64,000 nt of DNA, from positions 62,001-126,000 of the forward strand of contig DGBN01000029.1 in NCBI GenBank assembly GCA_002384815.1, given 5' to 3'. The stretch comes from Oxalobacteraceae bacterium UBA4003. Its GTDB lineage: Bacteria > Pseudomonadota > Gammaproteobacteria > Burkholderiales > Burkholderiaceae_D. This document shows, piece after piece, positions 55,101 to 63,023 of the stretch (the stretch's first letter is position 1; the number at the start of each line of letters is the position of its first letter). The notes beneath the pieces are model-generated. The model saw only the letters and a list, made by a program, of their open reading frames with translations. It did not search any database and was not told where the DNA came from. Position numbers and translations under genes: made by a program.

Positions 55101-56159
55101 ATGACGACAGAAACACCACCCATCATCCGACTGACCGAATTCTCGCACGGCGGCGGCTGCGGCTGCAAAATTGCACCTGGCGTGCTTTCCCAGATATTGA
55201 AAAGCACAGGCGGCTTCCCTATGCCCAGAGAGCTGCTGGTCGGCATAGAAACATCCGATGATGCTGCCGTCTACCAACTCAATGACGAACAGGCGCTGAT
55301 TGCCACCACGGACTTTTTCATGCCCATCGTCGACGATCCTTACGACTTCGGCCGGATTGCCGCCACCAATGCCATTTCAGACGTGTATGCAATGGGCGGC
55401 ACACCGATCATGGCGCTCGCACTGGTCGGTATGCCAATCGGAAAATTGCCGCTGGAAACGATAGGGCTGATTCTGAAAGGCGGCGAAGCTATCTGTGCAG
55501 AAGCAGGCATACCGATTGCCGGCGGGCACACGATCGATTCCGTCGAACCAATTTACGGCTTGGTCGTGATGGGACTTGTGCACCCGTCGCAGATCAAGCG
55601 TAATGCCAGTGCACGCGTCGGCGACAAACTTATTCTGGGCAAACCGATAGGTGTCGGCATACTGTCGGCAGCATTGAAAAAAAACGTACTGAATGCAGCC
55701 GGTTACGCATCCATGATCGCCAGCACAACCAAACTCAATACACCCGGCAAGGCGCTGGCGCAACTCACCGGTGTGCATGCGCTGACCGATGTCACCGGTT
55801 TTGGCGTACTCGGACATTTACTGGAACTGGCGCGCGGCGCCGGACTGACTGCCCAATTGGACATGTCCCTGATTCCGCTATTGCCACAAGTACGGCAATT
55901 GGCCGAGCAGGGATGCATCACCGGCGCATCCGGAAGAAACTGGCAGGGTTACGGCCACGAGGTGACATTGGCTCCGTCCATCAGCCCGGTACAGCAGGCC
56001 CTGCTGACCGATCCTCAAACTGCCGGCGGGCTGCTGGTGTCATGCGCACCGGACGCCGTCGAACAGGTATTGGCATTGTTCAGAAAAGGCGGCTTTGCCG
56101 AAGCTGCCGTCATTGGTGAAATGCGCGAGGGAAAAGCCTGCGTTGAGGTCAGCTGCTGA
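55101..56159 (+). CDS. selD: selenide, water dikinase (selenophosphate synthetase)
   Basis: A 352-residue enzyme making selenophosphate from selenide and ATP, the selenium donor for MnmH. The active-site loop is SHGGGCGCKIAPGVL, with Cys20 in the position that is selenocysteine in some species, and Lys23. Further motifs are TTDFFMPIVDDPYDFGRIAA and IPIAGGHTIDS. The ATG at 55101 is preferred over a TTG six bases upstream. It is paired with mnmH; no selA or selB is in the window. Confidence 0.96.
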   Translation: MTTETPPIIRLTEFSHGGGCGCKIAPGVLSQILKSTGGFPMPRELLVGIETSDDAAVYQLNDEQALIATTDFFMPIVDDPYDFGRIAATNAISDVYAMGGTPIMALALVGMPIGKLPLETIGLILKGGEAICAEAGIPIAGGHTIDSVEPIYGLVVMGLVHPSQIKRNASARVGDKLILGKPIGVGILSAALKKNVLNAAGYASMIASTTKLNTPGKALAQLTGVHALTDVTGFGVLGHLLELARGAGLTAQLDMSLIPLLPQVRQLAEQGCITGASGRNWQGYGHEVTLAPSISPVQQALLTDPQTAGGLLVSCAPDAVEQVLALFRKGGFAEAAVIGEMREGKACVEVSC

Positions 56160-56204
56160 AATGGCATCTGACCTTTGGCAGAGAACGTTTTACACGCGCA
56201 CAAA

Positions 56205-56573
56205 ATGAAGAAGAAATTATTACTGACGCTCGCATTGAGTTATGGCGCATATCAGGCTCATGCGGCAGGTGATGTTGCCGCTGGCAAAATGGCATACGCA
56301 AAATGTGCAAGTTGTCATCAGATCGGACGATCCGCTCGCGGAACCTTTGGCCCGCAATTGAATGGAATCATCGGCAGGCCTGCCGGCTCCACTAGGGATT
56401 TCAAATATTCAGCAGCGATGATGAATGCGCGCATCGTCTGGTCGGAAGCGTCATTGCGTGCCTTTCTCAAGTCGCCGGATGATGTCGTGCCGGGAAATAA
56501 AATGCGCTTTTGGGGCATCGGAAATGACAAGCAGATTGATGATCTGCTCGCTTATTTAAGCCAGTACAAATAA
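56205..56573 (+). CDS. class I cytochrome c
   Basis: A 122-residue periplasmic monoheme cytochrome. The signal peptide ends YQAHA near residue 20, the heme-binding motif is CASCH (with AYAKCASCHQIG), and the distal Met ligand is probably in VPGNKMRF. It matches the mitochondrial-type c2/cy fold (FGPQLNGIIGRPAGSTRDF, WSEASLRAFLKSPDDVVPG). Its electron partner is not evident. The ATG at 56205 starts the signal peptide; the frame extends upstream without a good reason to use it. Confidence 0.93.
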   Translation: MKKKLLLTLALSYGAYQAHAAGDVAAGKMAYAKCASCHQIGRSARGTFGPQLNGIIGRPAGSTRDFKYSAAMMNARIVWSEASLRAFLKSPDDVVPGNKMRFWGIGNDKQIDDLLAYLSQYK

Positions 56574-56629
56574 GCGCCCGAAACATTCGCCTTCACGCAA
56601 ACCATTTACACCCGCCATTTTTTAAATCC

Positions 56630-57199
56630 TCAGGCGAGGTAATTTGAATCAGGCACAAATGCGTGCGCCATGTCGAGCAGATATCTGAATTGCTGCAAGC
56701 CCTGCTCCCAATCACCCAACCCGGATTCAGCATTGATATGTCCCCGCGCGCCGGCATTCAGGAAACCACAGCCCCAGCGATCGGCCCAGTAAGCAGCACG
56801 ATGACTGGCCATCCATGGATCATTGGAACTGCCGATGACGATGGAAGGACATGGCAGGCGTGCATCGCACAAGATATCGGCGACAGCGAATTTTTCCGGA
56901 TCGGCCGGCGCCACCAATAAGGTGCCCACCAGATTGGAGCGGCTGCGGCTGGCCGCATGCATAGTGGTCAAACAACCGAAGCTGTGCGCAACGATCAAGG
57001 TTGGCTGGTCCGACTCTTCCAGTACCTGTGCCAGACGTTGCGACCAGCGCGGCAATTCGGGCCTGGCCCAATCGTCCTGCTGCACGCGTTCAAATACCGG
57101 ATACATCTTTTCCCAGCGCGTTTGCCAATGCGCTTCTTCACTGCCGTGCAGGCCCGGCACGACCAGCACACGGTATTCGGACAAATACGGAAGATTCAT
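56630..57199 (-). CDS. RBBP9/YdeN-type alpha/beta hydrolase
   Basis: A 189-residue serine hydrolase-like protein. The nucleophile elbow is AHSFGCL (Ser in G-x-S-x-G variant IVAHSFGCLTT), an acid follows in SSNDPWM, and the His is in GARGHINAESG. The YRVLVVPGLHGSEEAHWQTR opening is characteristic of this small family. Substrate is unknown. Its ATG overlaps the stop of the EAL gene by 4 bases, so the pair is co-translated. Confidence 0.9.
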   Translation of the reverse strand: MNLPYLSEYRVLVVPGLHGSEEAHWQTRWEKMYPVFERVQQDDWARPELPRWSQRLAQVLEESDQPTLIVAHSFGCLTTMHAASRSRSNLVGTLLVAPADPEKFAVADILCDARLPCPSIVIGSSNDPWMASHRAAYWADRWGCGFLNAGARGHINAESGLGDWEQGLQQFRYLLDMAHAFVPDSNYLA

Positions 57200-58047
57200 G
57201 ATGCAAGCTCCGCCCTTATGCCCCTGTCTTGCCGGGCCTCTGTGCCATTCTGCGCAAAACCGGCTTGAGGCTGATCCCACAAATATCCTTGCGCGGTAAT
57301 TGTCTGCTGTGCCAACTCACCGAGCTTGCGCAACTTGTCGTAAATCGCTGTCGACTCGACACGTTTGAACACCACCCTTACCTTTTTCTCTGCACTTGCC
57401 TGCAGCAAGGCCAGCGCAGCTGCTTCATCAGTAATTTCTCGTACATCGACCTTGATCACATCGGGATGCACCTGCTCCAGCAATGCCAGACCCTGGCGCG
57501 TATTGGCAGCGTTGACGGCGAGACGGAAGCCATTGCGTCGGTAGTTGTCGGCGACATAATTCAGCAACCATGCCTGATCGTGCTGAATCAGCGGCAACTG
57601 CAACACGATTTTCCTGTGCGGCAAACCCAGCACATCCAGTACGCGCCGGAATGACATGCCGTGATTGCTGTCAACCGCAGCCAGCAGCCGTGCATGCACA
57701 CTGAGGTAGAGATCGATATCGACCATTTCCGGCTGCCGATAGAAATTGACGGCATGCAGCAAACGGCACAGGCGATCGAGTTCTATCGATTGCTCGTCAG
57801 TCGCGCCGGTATCCAGCAGTTTCCAGATACTGAGGCCGGCATCGCTTCTGGAATAACTGCGCATGAAACCCTGCACACCGACGATGCGCTGATTGTCCAG
57901 CGTCCGTAGCGGCTGAAATGCACTGGTCAGCGTGGAATTGAAATAGCGTCCATGCGCGCGCCCCTGCTCATCCAGCCACAAGCTGGTATCGGCCTGGGGC
58001 GTGGCGTGCAGGTGCGACAAGTATTGCTGCAAGGCGGGGAAATTCAT
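57196..58047 (-). CDS. degenerate EAL-domain protein
   Basis: A 283-residue cytoplasmic protein of EAL-domain fold (from about residue 40: SAFQPLRTLDNQRIVGVQGF). The EAL motif reads VQGF (58-61) with Gln for the catalytic Glu, and the DDFGxGYSS loop is replaced by NAANTRQGL, so c-di-GMP phosphodiesterase activity is not expected. HPDVIKVDVREITDEAAALA retains the later part of the fold. Degenerate EAL proteins often act as c-di-GMP or protein-binding regulators. It is translated before the hydrolase gene. Confidence 0.85.
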   Translation of the reverse strand: MNFPALQQYLSHLHATPQADTSLWLDEQGRAHGRYFNSTLTSAFQPLRTLDNQRIVGVQGFMRSYSRSDAGLSIWKLLDTGATDEQSIELDRLCRLLHAVNFYRQPEMVDIDLYLSVHARLLAAVDSNHGMSFRRVLDVLGLPHRKIVLQLPLIQHDQAWLLNYVADNYRRNGFRLAVNAANTRQGLALLEQVHPDVIKVDVREITDEAAALALLQASAEKKVRVVFKRVESTAIYDKLRKLGELAQQTITAQGYLWDQPQAGFAQNGTEARQDRGIRAELAS

Positions 58048-58113
58048 GATGCTCTTCCTTGATCCGCAGACATACGTCCACCTTTCCATCGTGCAGGCGG
58101 ACGTCGCGCGAAT

Positions 58114-58332
58114 TTATAACAGTTTAGCGAGCGACACTTCAGTTGCCTTGACCAGCGCAACGACCTCGGTGCCGATTTTCAAATCGAGATCCTTGACCGA
58201 ACGCGTCGTGATCACGGAAGTGACGATACCAGCCGGTGTTTCAACGTCCACTTCCGATACGACATCACCGAGAATGATGTTGCTGATCTTGCCCTTGAAC
58301 TGATTGCGGGCGTTGATTTTGTCGATACTCAT
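58114..58332 (-). CDS. ssuF: molybdopterin-binding (TOBE/Mop) protein SsuF
   Basis: A 72-residue single TOBE/Mop domain: MSIDKINARNQFKGKISNII, then LGDVVSEVDVETPAGIVTSV and IGTEVVALVKATEVSLAKL. Such a gene ends the ssuEADCBF operon of Pseudomonas putida, where it is called ssuF and is needed for organosulfur use, and it occupies the same place here (49 bases after ssuB). How an oxyanion- or molybdopterin-type fold serves sulfonate use is not clear. Confidence 0.88.
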   Translation of the reverse strand: MSIDKINARNQFKGKISNIILGDVVSEVDVETPAGIVTSVITTRSVKDLDLKIGTEVVALVKATEVSLAKLL

Positions 58333-58381
58333 GTTATTTCCTTGTTGTGATTTGAAAATACAGTTAAATAAAAATAGTGCG

Positions 58382-59215
58382 TCAAACTGCCCAGGCGAAA
58401 CGCTGCACTGCATTCAACAGTGAAACGTCGCCCAGGGAAGAATCGGGACTGCCGGCAAAAACTGGCGTTTTTAAAACGCGCGACAGAATATGTTCTTCCA
58501 GTTGCGCGAATTTCGGATTGCCGCGTGAGCGCGGACGCGCCAGTGGAATGCGTTCATCCAGCGTGATGCGGCCATCCTCGATCAGCACCACGCGATCGGC
58601 CAGCGCAATCGCTTCCTGCACATCATGCGTGACCAGCAAGGCGGTAAAGCCGCGTTCCTGCCACAGGGATTCGATCAATTGCTGCATCTCTATACGCGTC
58701 AATGCATCCAGCGCGCCCAGCGGTTCGTCGAGCAGCAGCAGTTCAGGATCATGTACCAGCGCACGCGCCAGTGCCACCCGTTGGCGCTGGCCGCCTGACA
58801 GCACGGCCGGCCATTCACTGCCTCTATCCTGCAGGCCGACTTGTTGCAATGCCTGCGCTGAGGCGGTTTTTTTCGACAAGCCCAGGGCCACGTTATCCAG
58901 TACTTTTTTCCACGGCAGCAAACGCGAATCCTGGAACATGATGCGGGTTTCCGGCGCTTCTTTTCCATCACCGAAAACCAGCGTGCCGCGGTCTGCGGTT
59001 TCCAGTTCTGCGATCAGGCGCAACAAGGTGCTTTTACCGCAGCCGCTGCGTCCGACCACGGCGACAAACTCTCCTGGTTCCAGCACCAGGTTGATGGACT
59101 TCAATACCTCGCGTCCGCTGTAAGACTTGAACAGGCTGGTGACGGCGACTCGTATGCCGCGCTTTGCGCCAGTGACCGCCTGCACTTCGGGTGTTTCAAT
59201 TTCAATCGTCTGCAT
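58382..59215 (-). CDS. ssuB: aliphatic sulfonate ABC transporter ATPase
   Basis: A 277-residue ATPase of the nitrate/sulfonate/taurine class. Walker A is VVGRSGCGKSTLLRLI, the signature LSGGQRQRVALARAL, Walker B ELLLLDEPLGALD, and LLVTHDVQEAIALAD holds the H-loop. QDSRLLPWKKVLDNVALGL is typical of SsuB. It energises SsuC/SsuA for alkanesulfonate uptake under sulfate limitation. Confidence 0.96.
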   Translation of the reverse strand: MQTIEIETPEVQAVTGAKRGIRVAVTSLFKSYSGREVLKSINLVLEPGEFVAVVGRSGCGKSTLLRLIAELETADRGTLVFGDGKEAPETRIMFQDSRLLPWKKVLDNVALGLSKKTASAQALQQVGLQDRGSEWPAVLSGGQRQRVALARALVHDPELLLLDEPLGALDALTRIEMQQLIESLWQERGFTALLVTHDVQEAIALADRVVLIEDGRITLDERIPLARPRSRGNPKFAQLEEHILSRVLKTPVFAGSPDSSLGDVSLLNAVQRFAWAV

Positions 59216-59236
59216 GATGATTTCCTTATTGCCGAA

Positions 59237-60070
59237 TCAGTGTCGGTAACCCGGATGCCAGCGCAGCCAGTAGCGCTCCAGCAAACGCGACACTGCGTCA
59301 GCCAGCTTGCCCAGCAATGCATAGAGCAAAATGCCAACCAGCACCACGTCGGTCTGTAAAAATTCACGCGCATTCATCGTCATGTAGCCGATGCCGGATT
59401 GCGCAGCGATGGTTTCCGCCACGATCAGCAACACCCACACCAGCCCGAGTGAAAACCGCACGCCAACCAGTATCGACGGCAAGGCGCCCGGCAAAATCAC
59501 ATCGCGATACAGCGGCCAGCCGGACAAGCCGTAGCTCTTGGCCATTTCGATCAAGCCTTTGTCGACCGAACGTATACCGTGAAAAGTATTCAGATAAACC
59601 GGAAAGAACACGCCAACCGCAACCAGAAAAACCTTCGAGGTTTCTTCAATCCCGAACCACAGAATCACCAATGGGATCAATGCCAGCGCCGGAATGTTGC
59701 GTATCATTTGCAGCGTGGTATCGAGCAGGGTTTCTGCCGTCTTGAAGGTACCGGTCAACAAACCCAGCAACAAACCCAAACCACCGCCTATGGCAAAACT
59801 GGTGGTGGCGCGCCACAAACTCATGCTGACGTGTACCCATAATTCACCCGATATTGCCAGCTCCCAGACAGCTTTCGCCACTGCCAGTGGTTCCGGCAAA
59901 ATGCGGCTGGACAGCCAGCCGGTCTGGGCGGCAATCTGCCACAGCAGAATCAGCAAGACCGGTACTATCCATGGCACCAGTTTGGCTAGCGAAGAACTGG
60001 CCCATGTCGAGGCCGGCTTGATCAGCGTTGCATCATCCGTATCGGATGCGTTCAAGATAATTGCACTCAT
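59237..60070 (-). CDS. ssuC: aliphatic sulfonate ABC transporter permease
   Basis: A 277-residue inner-membrane permease with about six helices. The coupling loop is KGLIEMAKSYGLSGWPLYRD, followed by VILPGALPSILVGVRFSLG. AETIAAQSGIGYMTMNAREF is typical of SsuC/TauC. It lies 21 bases before ssuB and 9 bases after ssuD. Confidence 0.96.
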   Translation of the reverse strand: MSAIILNASDTDDATLIKPASTWASSSLAKLVPWIVPVLLILLWQIAAQTGWLSSRILPEPLAVAKAVWELAISGELWVHVSMSLWRATTSFAIGGGLGLLLGLLTGTFKTAETLLDTTLQMIRNIPALALIPLVILWFGIEETSKVFLVAVGVFFPVYLNTFHGIRSVDKGLIEMAKSYGLSGWPLYRDVILPGALPSILVGVRFSLGLVWVLLIVAETIAAQSGIGYMTMNAREFLQTDVVLVGILLYALLGKLADAVSRLLERYWLRWHPGYRH

Positions 60071-60079
60071 CGCAGCTCC

Positions 60080-61234
60080 TCAGCTTTGTGAAACTTTAGG
60101 CAGGATGTCATTGGAAATGACTTCACCGAACGGACCGGTCAATACCGCGTCACCCGAACGCGAGCGGCCTTTGCCCAGCAGAGGAAAAACCAGTTCGGCA
60201 AAGCGATACGATTCTTCCAGATGCGGATAACCGGACAGGATGAAGGTTTCAATTCCAAGGTCTGCATATTCCTGCATGCGAGCCGCCACCGTTTGCGGAT
60301 CGCCGACCAATGCAGTACCTGCACCGCCGCGTACCAGACCGACCCCGGCCCACAGATTTGGCGACACTTCCAGCTTGTCTTTTTTACCGCCATGCAGCGC
60401 AGCCATGCGCCGCTGACCTTCGGAATCCATTTTGTTGAACGAGGCTTGCGCACGGGCGATCAGATCGTCATCGACGTACTGGATCAATTCATCGGCGGCC
60501 TTCCACGCTTCTTCATTGGTTTCGCGCACGATCACGTGCAAGCGTATGCCGAACTTCAATGTGCGGCCATGCTTGGCAGCGCGTGCGCGCATGTCGGCGA
60601 TTTTTTCAGCCACGGCGGCTGGCGGTTCACCCCAGGTCAGATACACATCGACCTGTTCCGCCGCCAGTTCATGCGCGGCATCCGAGGAGCCACCGAAGTA
60701 CAGCGGCGGATACGGTTTTTGCAATGACGGATACAAGGTCTTCGCACCCTTGACCTGTATATGCTTGCCCGTGAAATCGTAGCCTGCATCACCGCCCTCA
60801 CCCGCCAGCGATGCGCGCCATACTTTCAGGAATTCATCCGTGATTTCGTAACGTTCAGCATGGCTGGCATGCAGACCATCCGCTTCCAGTTCGGCCTGAT
60901 CGCCGCCGGTAACGACGTTGATCAGCAAGCGGCCTTTCGACAGACGATCGAAGGTCGCTGCCATGCGTACTGCCAGGCCGGGTGTACTCAGTCCGGGACG
61001 GATCGCTACCAGAAATTTCAACTGTTTGGTTTCACCGATCAGACTCGATGCAGCCACCCATGCGTCTTCGCAGGAACGGCCGGTAGGCAGCAACACGCCG
61101 TCGTAACCCAAGGTATCGGCGGCAACCGCGACCTGCTTCATGTAATCAAAATCGACTTGCCGCGCGCCTTTCGACGTGCCGAGATAACGGCTGTCGCCGT
61201 GGGTTGGAATAAACCAGAATACGTTCAAACTCAT
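60080..61234 (-). CDS. ssuD: FMNH2-dependent alkanesulfonate monooxygenase
   Basis: A 384-residue flavin-dependent enzyme that cleaves alkanesulfonates to aldehyde and sulfite using FMNH2 from SsuE. It opens with MSLNVFWFIPTHGDSRYLGT. The bacterial luciferase-like TIM barrel has GYDGVLLPTGRSCEDAWVAA, FLVAIRPGLSTPGLAVRMAA, RLLINVVTGGDQAELEADG and a C-terminal FILSGYPHLEESYRFAELVF. It is nearly identical in length to E. coli SsuD (381). Confidence 0.97.
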   Translation of the reverse strand: MSLNVFWFIPTHGDSRYLGTSKGARQVDFDYMKQVAVAADTLGYDGVLLPTGRSCEDAWVAASSLIGETKQLKFLVAIRPGLSTPGLAVRMAATFDRLSKGRLLINVVTGGDQAELEADGLHASHAERYEITDEFLKVWRASLAGEGGDAGYDFTGKHIQVKGAKTLYPSLQKPYPPLYFGGSSDAAHELAAEQVDVYLTWGEPPAAVAEKIADMRARAAKHGRTLKFGIRLHVIVRETNEEAWKAADELIQYVDDDLIARAQASFNKMDSEGQRRMAALHGGKKDKLEVSPNLWAGVGLVRGGAGTALVGDPQTVAARMQEYADLGIETFILSGYPHLEESYRFAELVFPLLGKGRSRSGDAVLTGPFGEVISNDILPKVSQS

Positions 61235-61315
61235 GATGAAATCCTTTAAACACCGCGCTGCTGATCACACTGCACATCACTTGGCACTGAAAGCAGCACG
61301 GCTTGTTGCATGTAA

Positions 61316-62293
61316 TTACCTGGCGACTAGTACCGCGTCCTTGACACTGATTTTTTTAGGAATCAGTTTCAATTCATAAAACGCATCTGCGATTTTTTGC
61401 TGCTCGGCGATCACCTGAGGTGTTACCGGTTTGACGCCATAGGAAAGGCGCTTCGTTGCAAGTTCAACAGTTGCCTGATCCAGCCCGGTTTGCGCCGCCA
61501 GTATCTGCGCCGCTTCCTTCAAATTCTTGGCCGCCCATTGATCGACCTTGTCGAGCTCATCGAGCACGATGGAAACGATCTTTGGATTTTTTTCGGCATA
61601 AGTACGCGACGCAAGGAAGAACTGATGATTGGCAACCAGTCCCGCACCATCAGCTAGAACACGCGCTTTCAGTTGTACTTCTGCCGCAGCCTGGAACGGA
61701 TCCCAGATTACCCACGCGTCTATGCTGCCGCGTTCAAACGCTGCACGTGCATCGGCAGGAGCGAGGAAAATGATTTGCACATCCTTGTAGGCCACGCCGG
61801 CTTTTTCCAAGGCCTTGACCAGCAAATAATGCACGTTGGAACCTTTGTTCAAGGCGACTTTTTTGCCTTTCAAATCGGCTACTGTTTTCAGTGGCGAACC
61901 GTGAGGAACCAGAATGGCTTCGCTGGCTGGCGATGGCGGTTCACTGCCGACATAGACCAGATTGGCCCCGGCAGCCTGGGCAAAAATCGGCGGCGCTTCG
62001 CCTGCCGTGCCGAAATCTATGCTGCCTACATTCAAGCCTTCCAGCAATACCGGGCCGGCAGGGAACTCCGCCCATTTCACTTCTACCCCTTCAGAAGCCA
62101 GACGTTTTTCCAGCGAACCGTTACCTTTCAAAATCACCAGCGTGCCGTATTTTTGGTAACCGATGCGCAACACACTTTTTGCCTGCGCCGATGCCAGATT
62201 AGGCAATCCGGCAGTCAGTGCGCCAACAGCAGCTGCCGATAACAGACCTAGTGTGCGACGTTTGGCATTGCGTTTATCGTTTGAAATACTCAT
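61316..62293 (-). CDS. ssuA: aliphatic sulfonate-binding protein
   Basis: A 325-residue periplasmic binding protein. The N-terminus has KRR followed by a hydrophobic stretch (TLGLLSAAAVGALTAGL), resembling a Tat-like or Sec signal, with cleavage near LASAQA. The body fits SsuA: LRIGYQKYGTLVILKGNGSL, VKWAEFPAGPVLLEGLNVGS, IDFGTAGEAPPIFAQAAGA and DAWVIWDPFQAAAEVQL. The ATG at 62293 is preferred to the frame from 62314. It lies 81 bases before ssuD and 115 bases after ssuE. Confidence 0.95.
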   Translation of the reverse strand: MSISNDKRNAKRRTLGLLSAAAVGALTAGLPNLASAQAKSVLRIGYQKYGTLVILKGNGSLEKRLASEGVEVKWAEFPAGPVLLEGLNVGSIDFGTAGEAPPIFAQAAGANLVYVGSEPPSPASEAILVPHGSPLKTVADLKGKKVALNKGSNVHYLLVKALEKAGVAYKDVQIIFLAPADARAAFERGSIDAWVIWDPFQAAAEVQLKARVLADGAGLVANHQFFLASRTYAEKNPKIVSIVLDELDKVDQWAAKNLKEAAQILAAQTGLDQATVELATKRLSYGVKPVTPQVIAEQQKIADAFYELKLIPKKISVKDAVLVAR

Positions 62294-62408
62294 GTCATTT
62301 TCCTTGTCATGCAAATTTTGAGAAAAAGAATCCCCGCCAGCGCATATGCACTGATTTTTATATGAGCGAGATTGTTACGGCGACCTGCTTGCTACACAAG
62401 CAATAGAC

Positions 62409-62999
62409 TTAAACGCTACATCGCACGCTGGAGAACGGAATTGAATCAAAGGTATTCAAGGACACTTCGCTCAATGCATGCAAACTGCTGGACAAATTTT
62501 CTATGCCGTCACTGACACGTTTGGCAATCGCAAAGTCCAGCGTCAAACCTTGTTCCGCCGACCAATTGATTTGCTGATCAGTTGCATAAATACTCGGCAG
62601 TACATGCTTCGCATCCAGTGCCGACAATACCGGACGCAAGCCGTAATCGAGCGCCAGCATATGCGACTGACTACCACCGGTAGCCAGAGGCAAGACCAGC
62701 TTTCCATTCAAACCATCTTGCGGCAGCAAGTCGAGAAATGCCTTGAGTATTCCGCTGTACGCTGCCTTGTAGACAGGCGTCGCAATCACGACTGCATCCG
62801 CTTGAGCGACCTGCTCTCTGGCCACCTTCAATGCTGCATCGTTGAAGTCTGCATGTAGCAAGGCTTGCGCCGGCAGATCACGAACATGCAATTTCACGTA
62901 ACGATGGCCGAGCAATGCAAGCCGTTCACCAACATGATGCAGCAAGCGGGTAGAACGAGACGGTGTGGATGGACTACCCGCGAGCAACAAGATATTCAT
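62409..62999 (-). CDS. ssuE: NADPH-dependent FMN reductase
   Basis: A 196-residue flavodoxin-like reductase providing FMNH2 to SsuD. Visible are MNILLLAGSPSTPSRSTRLL (the FMN phosphate loop), DAVVIATPVYKAAYSGILKA and LPLATGGSQSHMLALDYGLR, all standard for SsuE. It lies 24 bases after the sbp stop and begins the ssuEADCBF order. Confidence 0.96.
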   Translation of the reverse strand: MNILLLAGSPSTPSRSTRLLHHVGERLALLGHRYVKLHVRDLPAQALLHADFNDAALKVAREQVAQADAVVIATPVYKAAYSGILKAFLDLLPQDGLNGKLVLPLATGGSQSHMLALDYGLRPVLSALDAKHVLPSIYATDQQINWSAEQGLTLDFAIAKRVSDGIENLSSSLHALSEVSLNTFDSIPFSSVRCSV

Positions 63000-63023
63000 T
63001 TCAATTCCAAAGAAAGATGTAGA

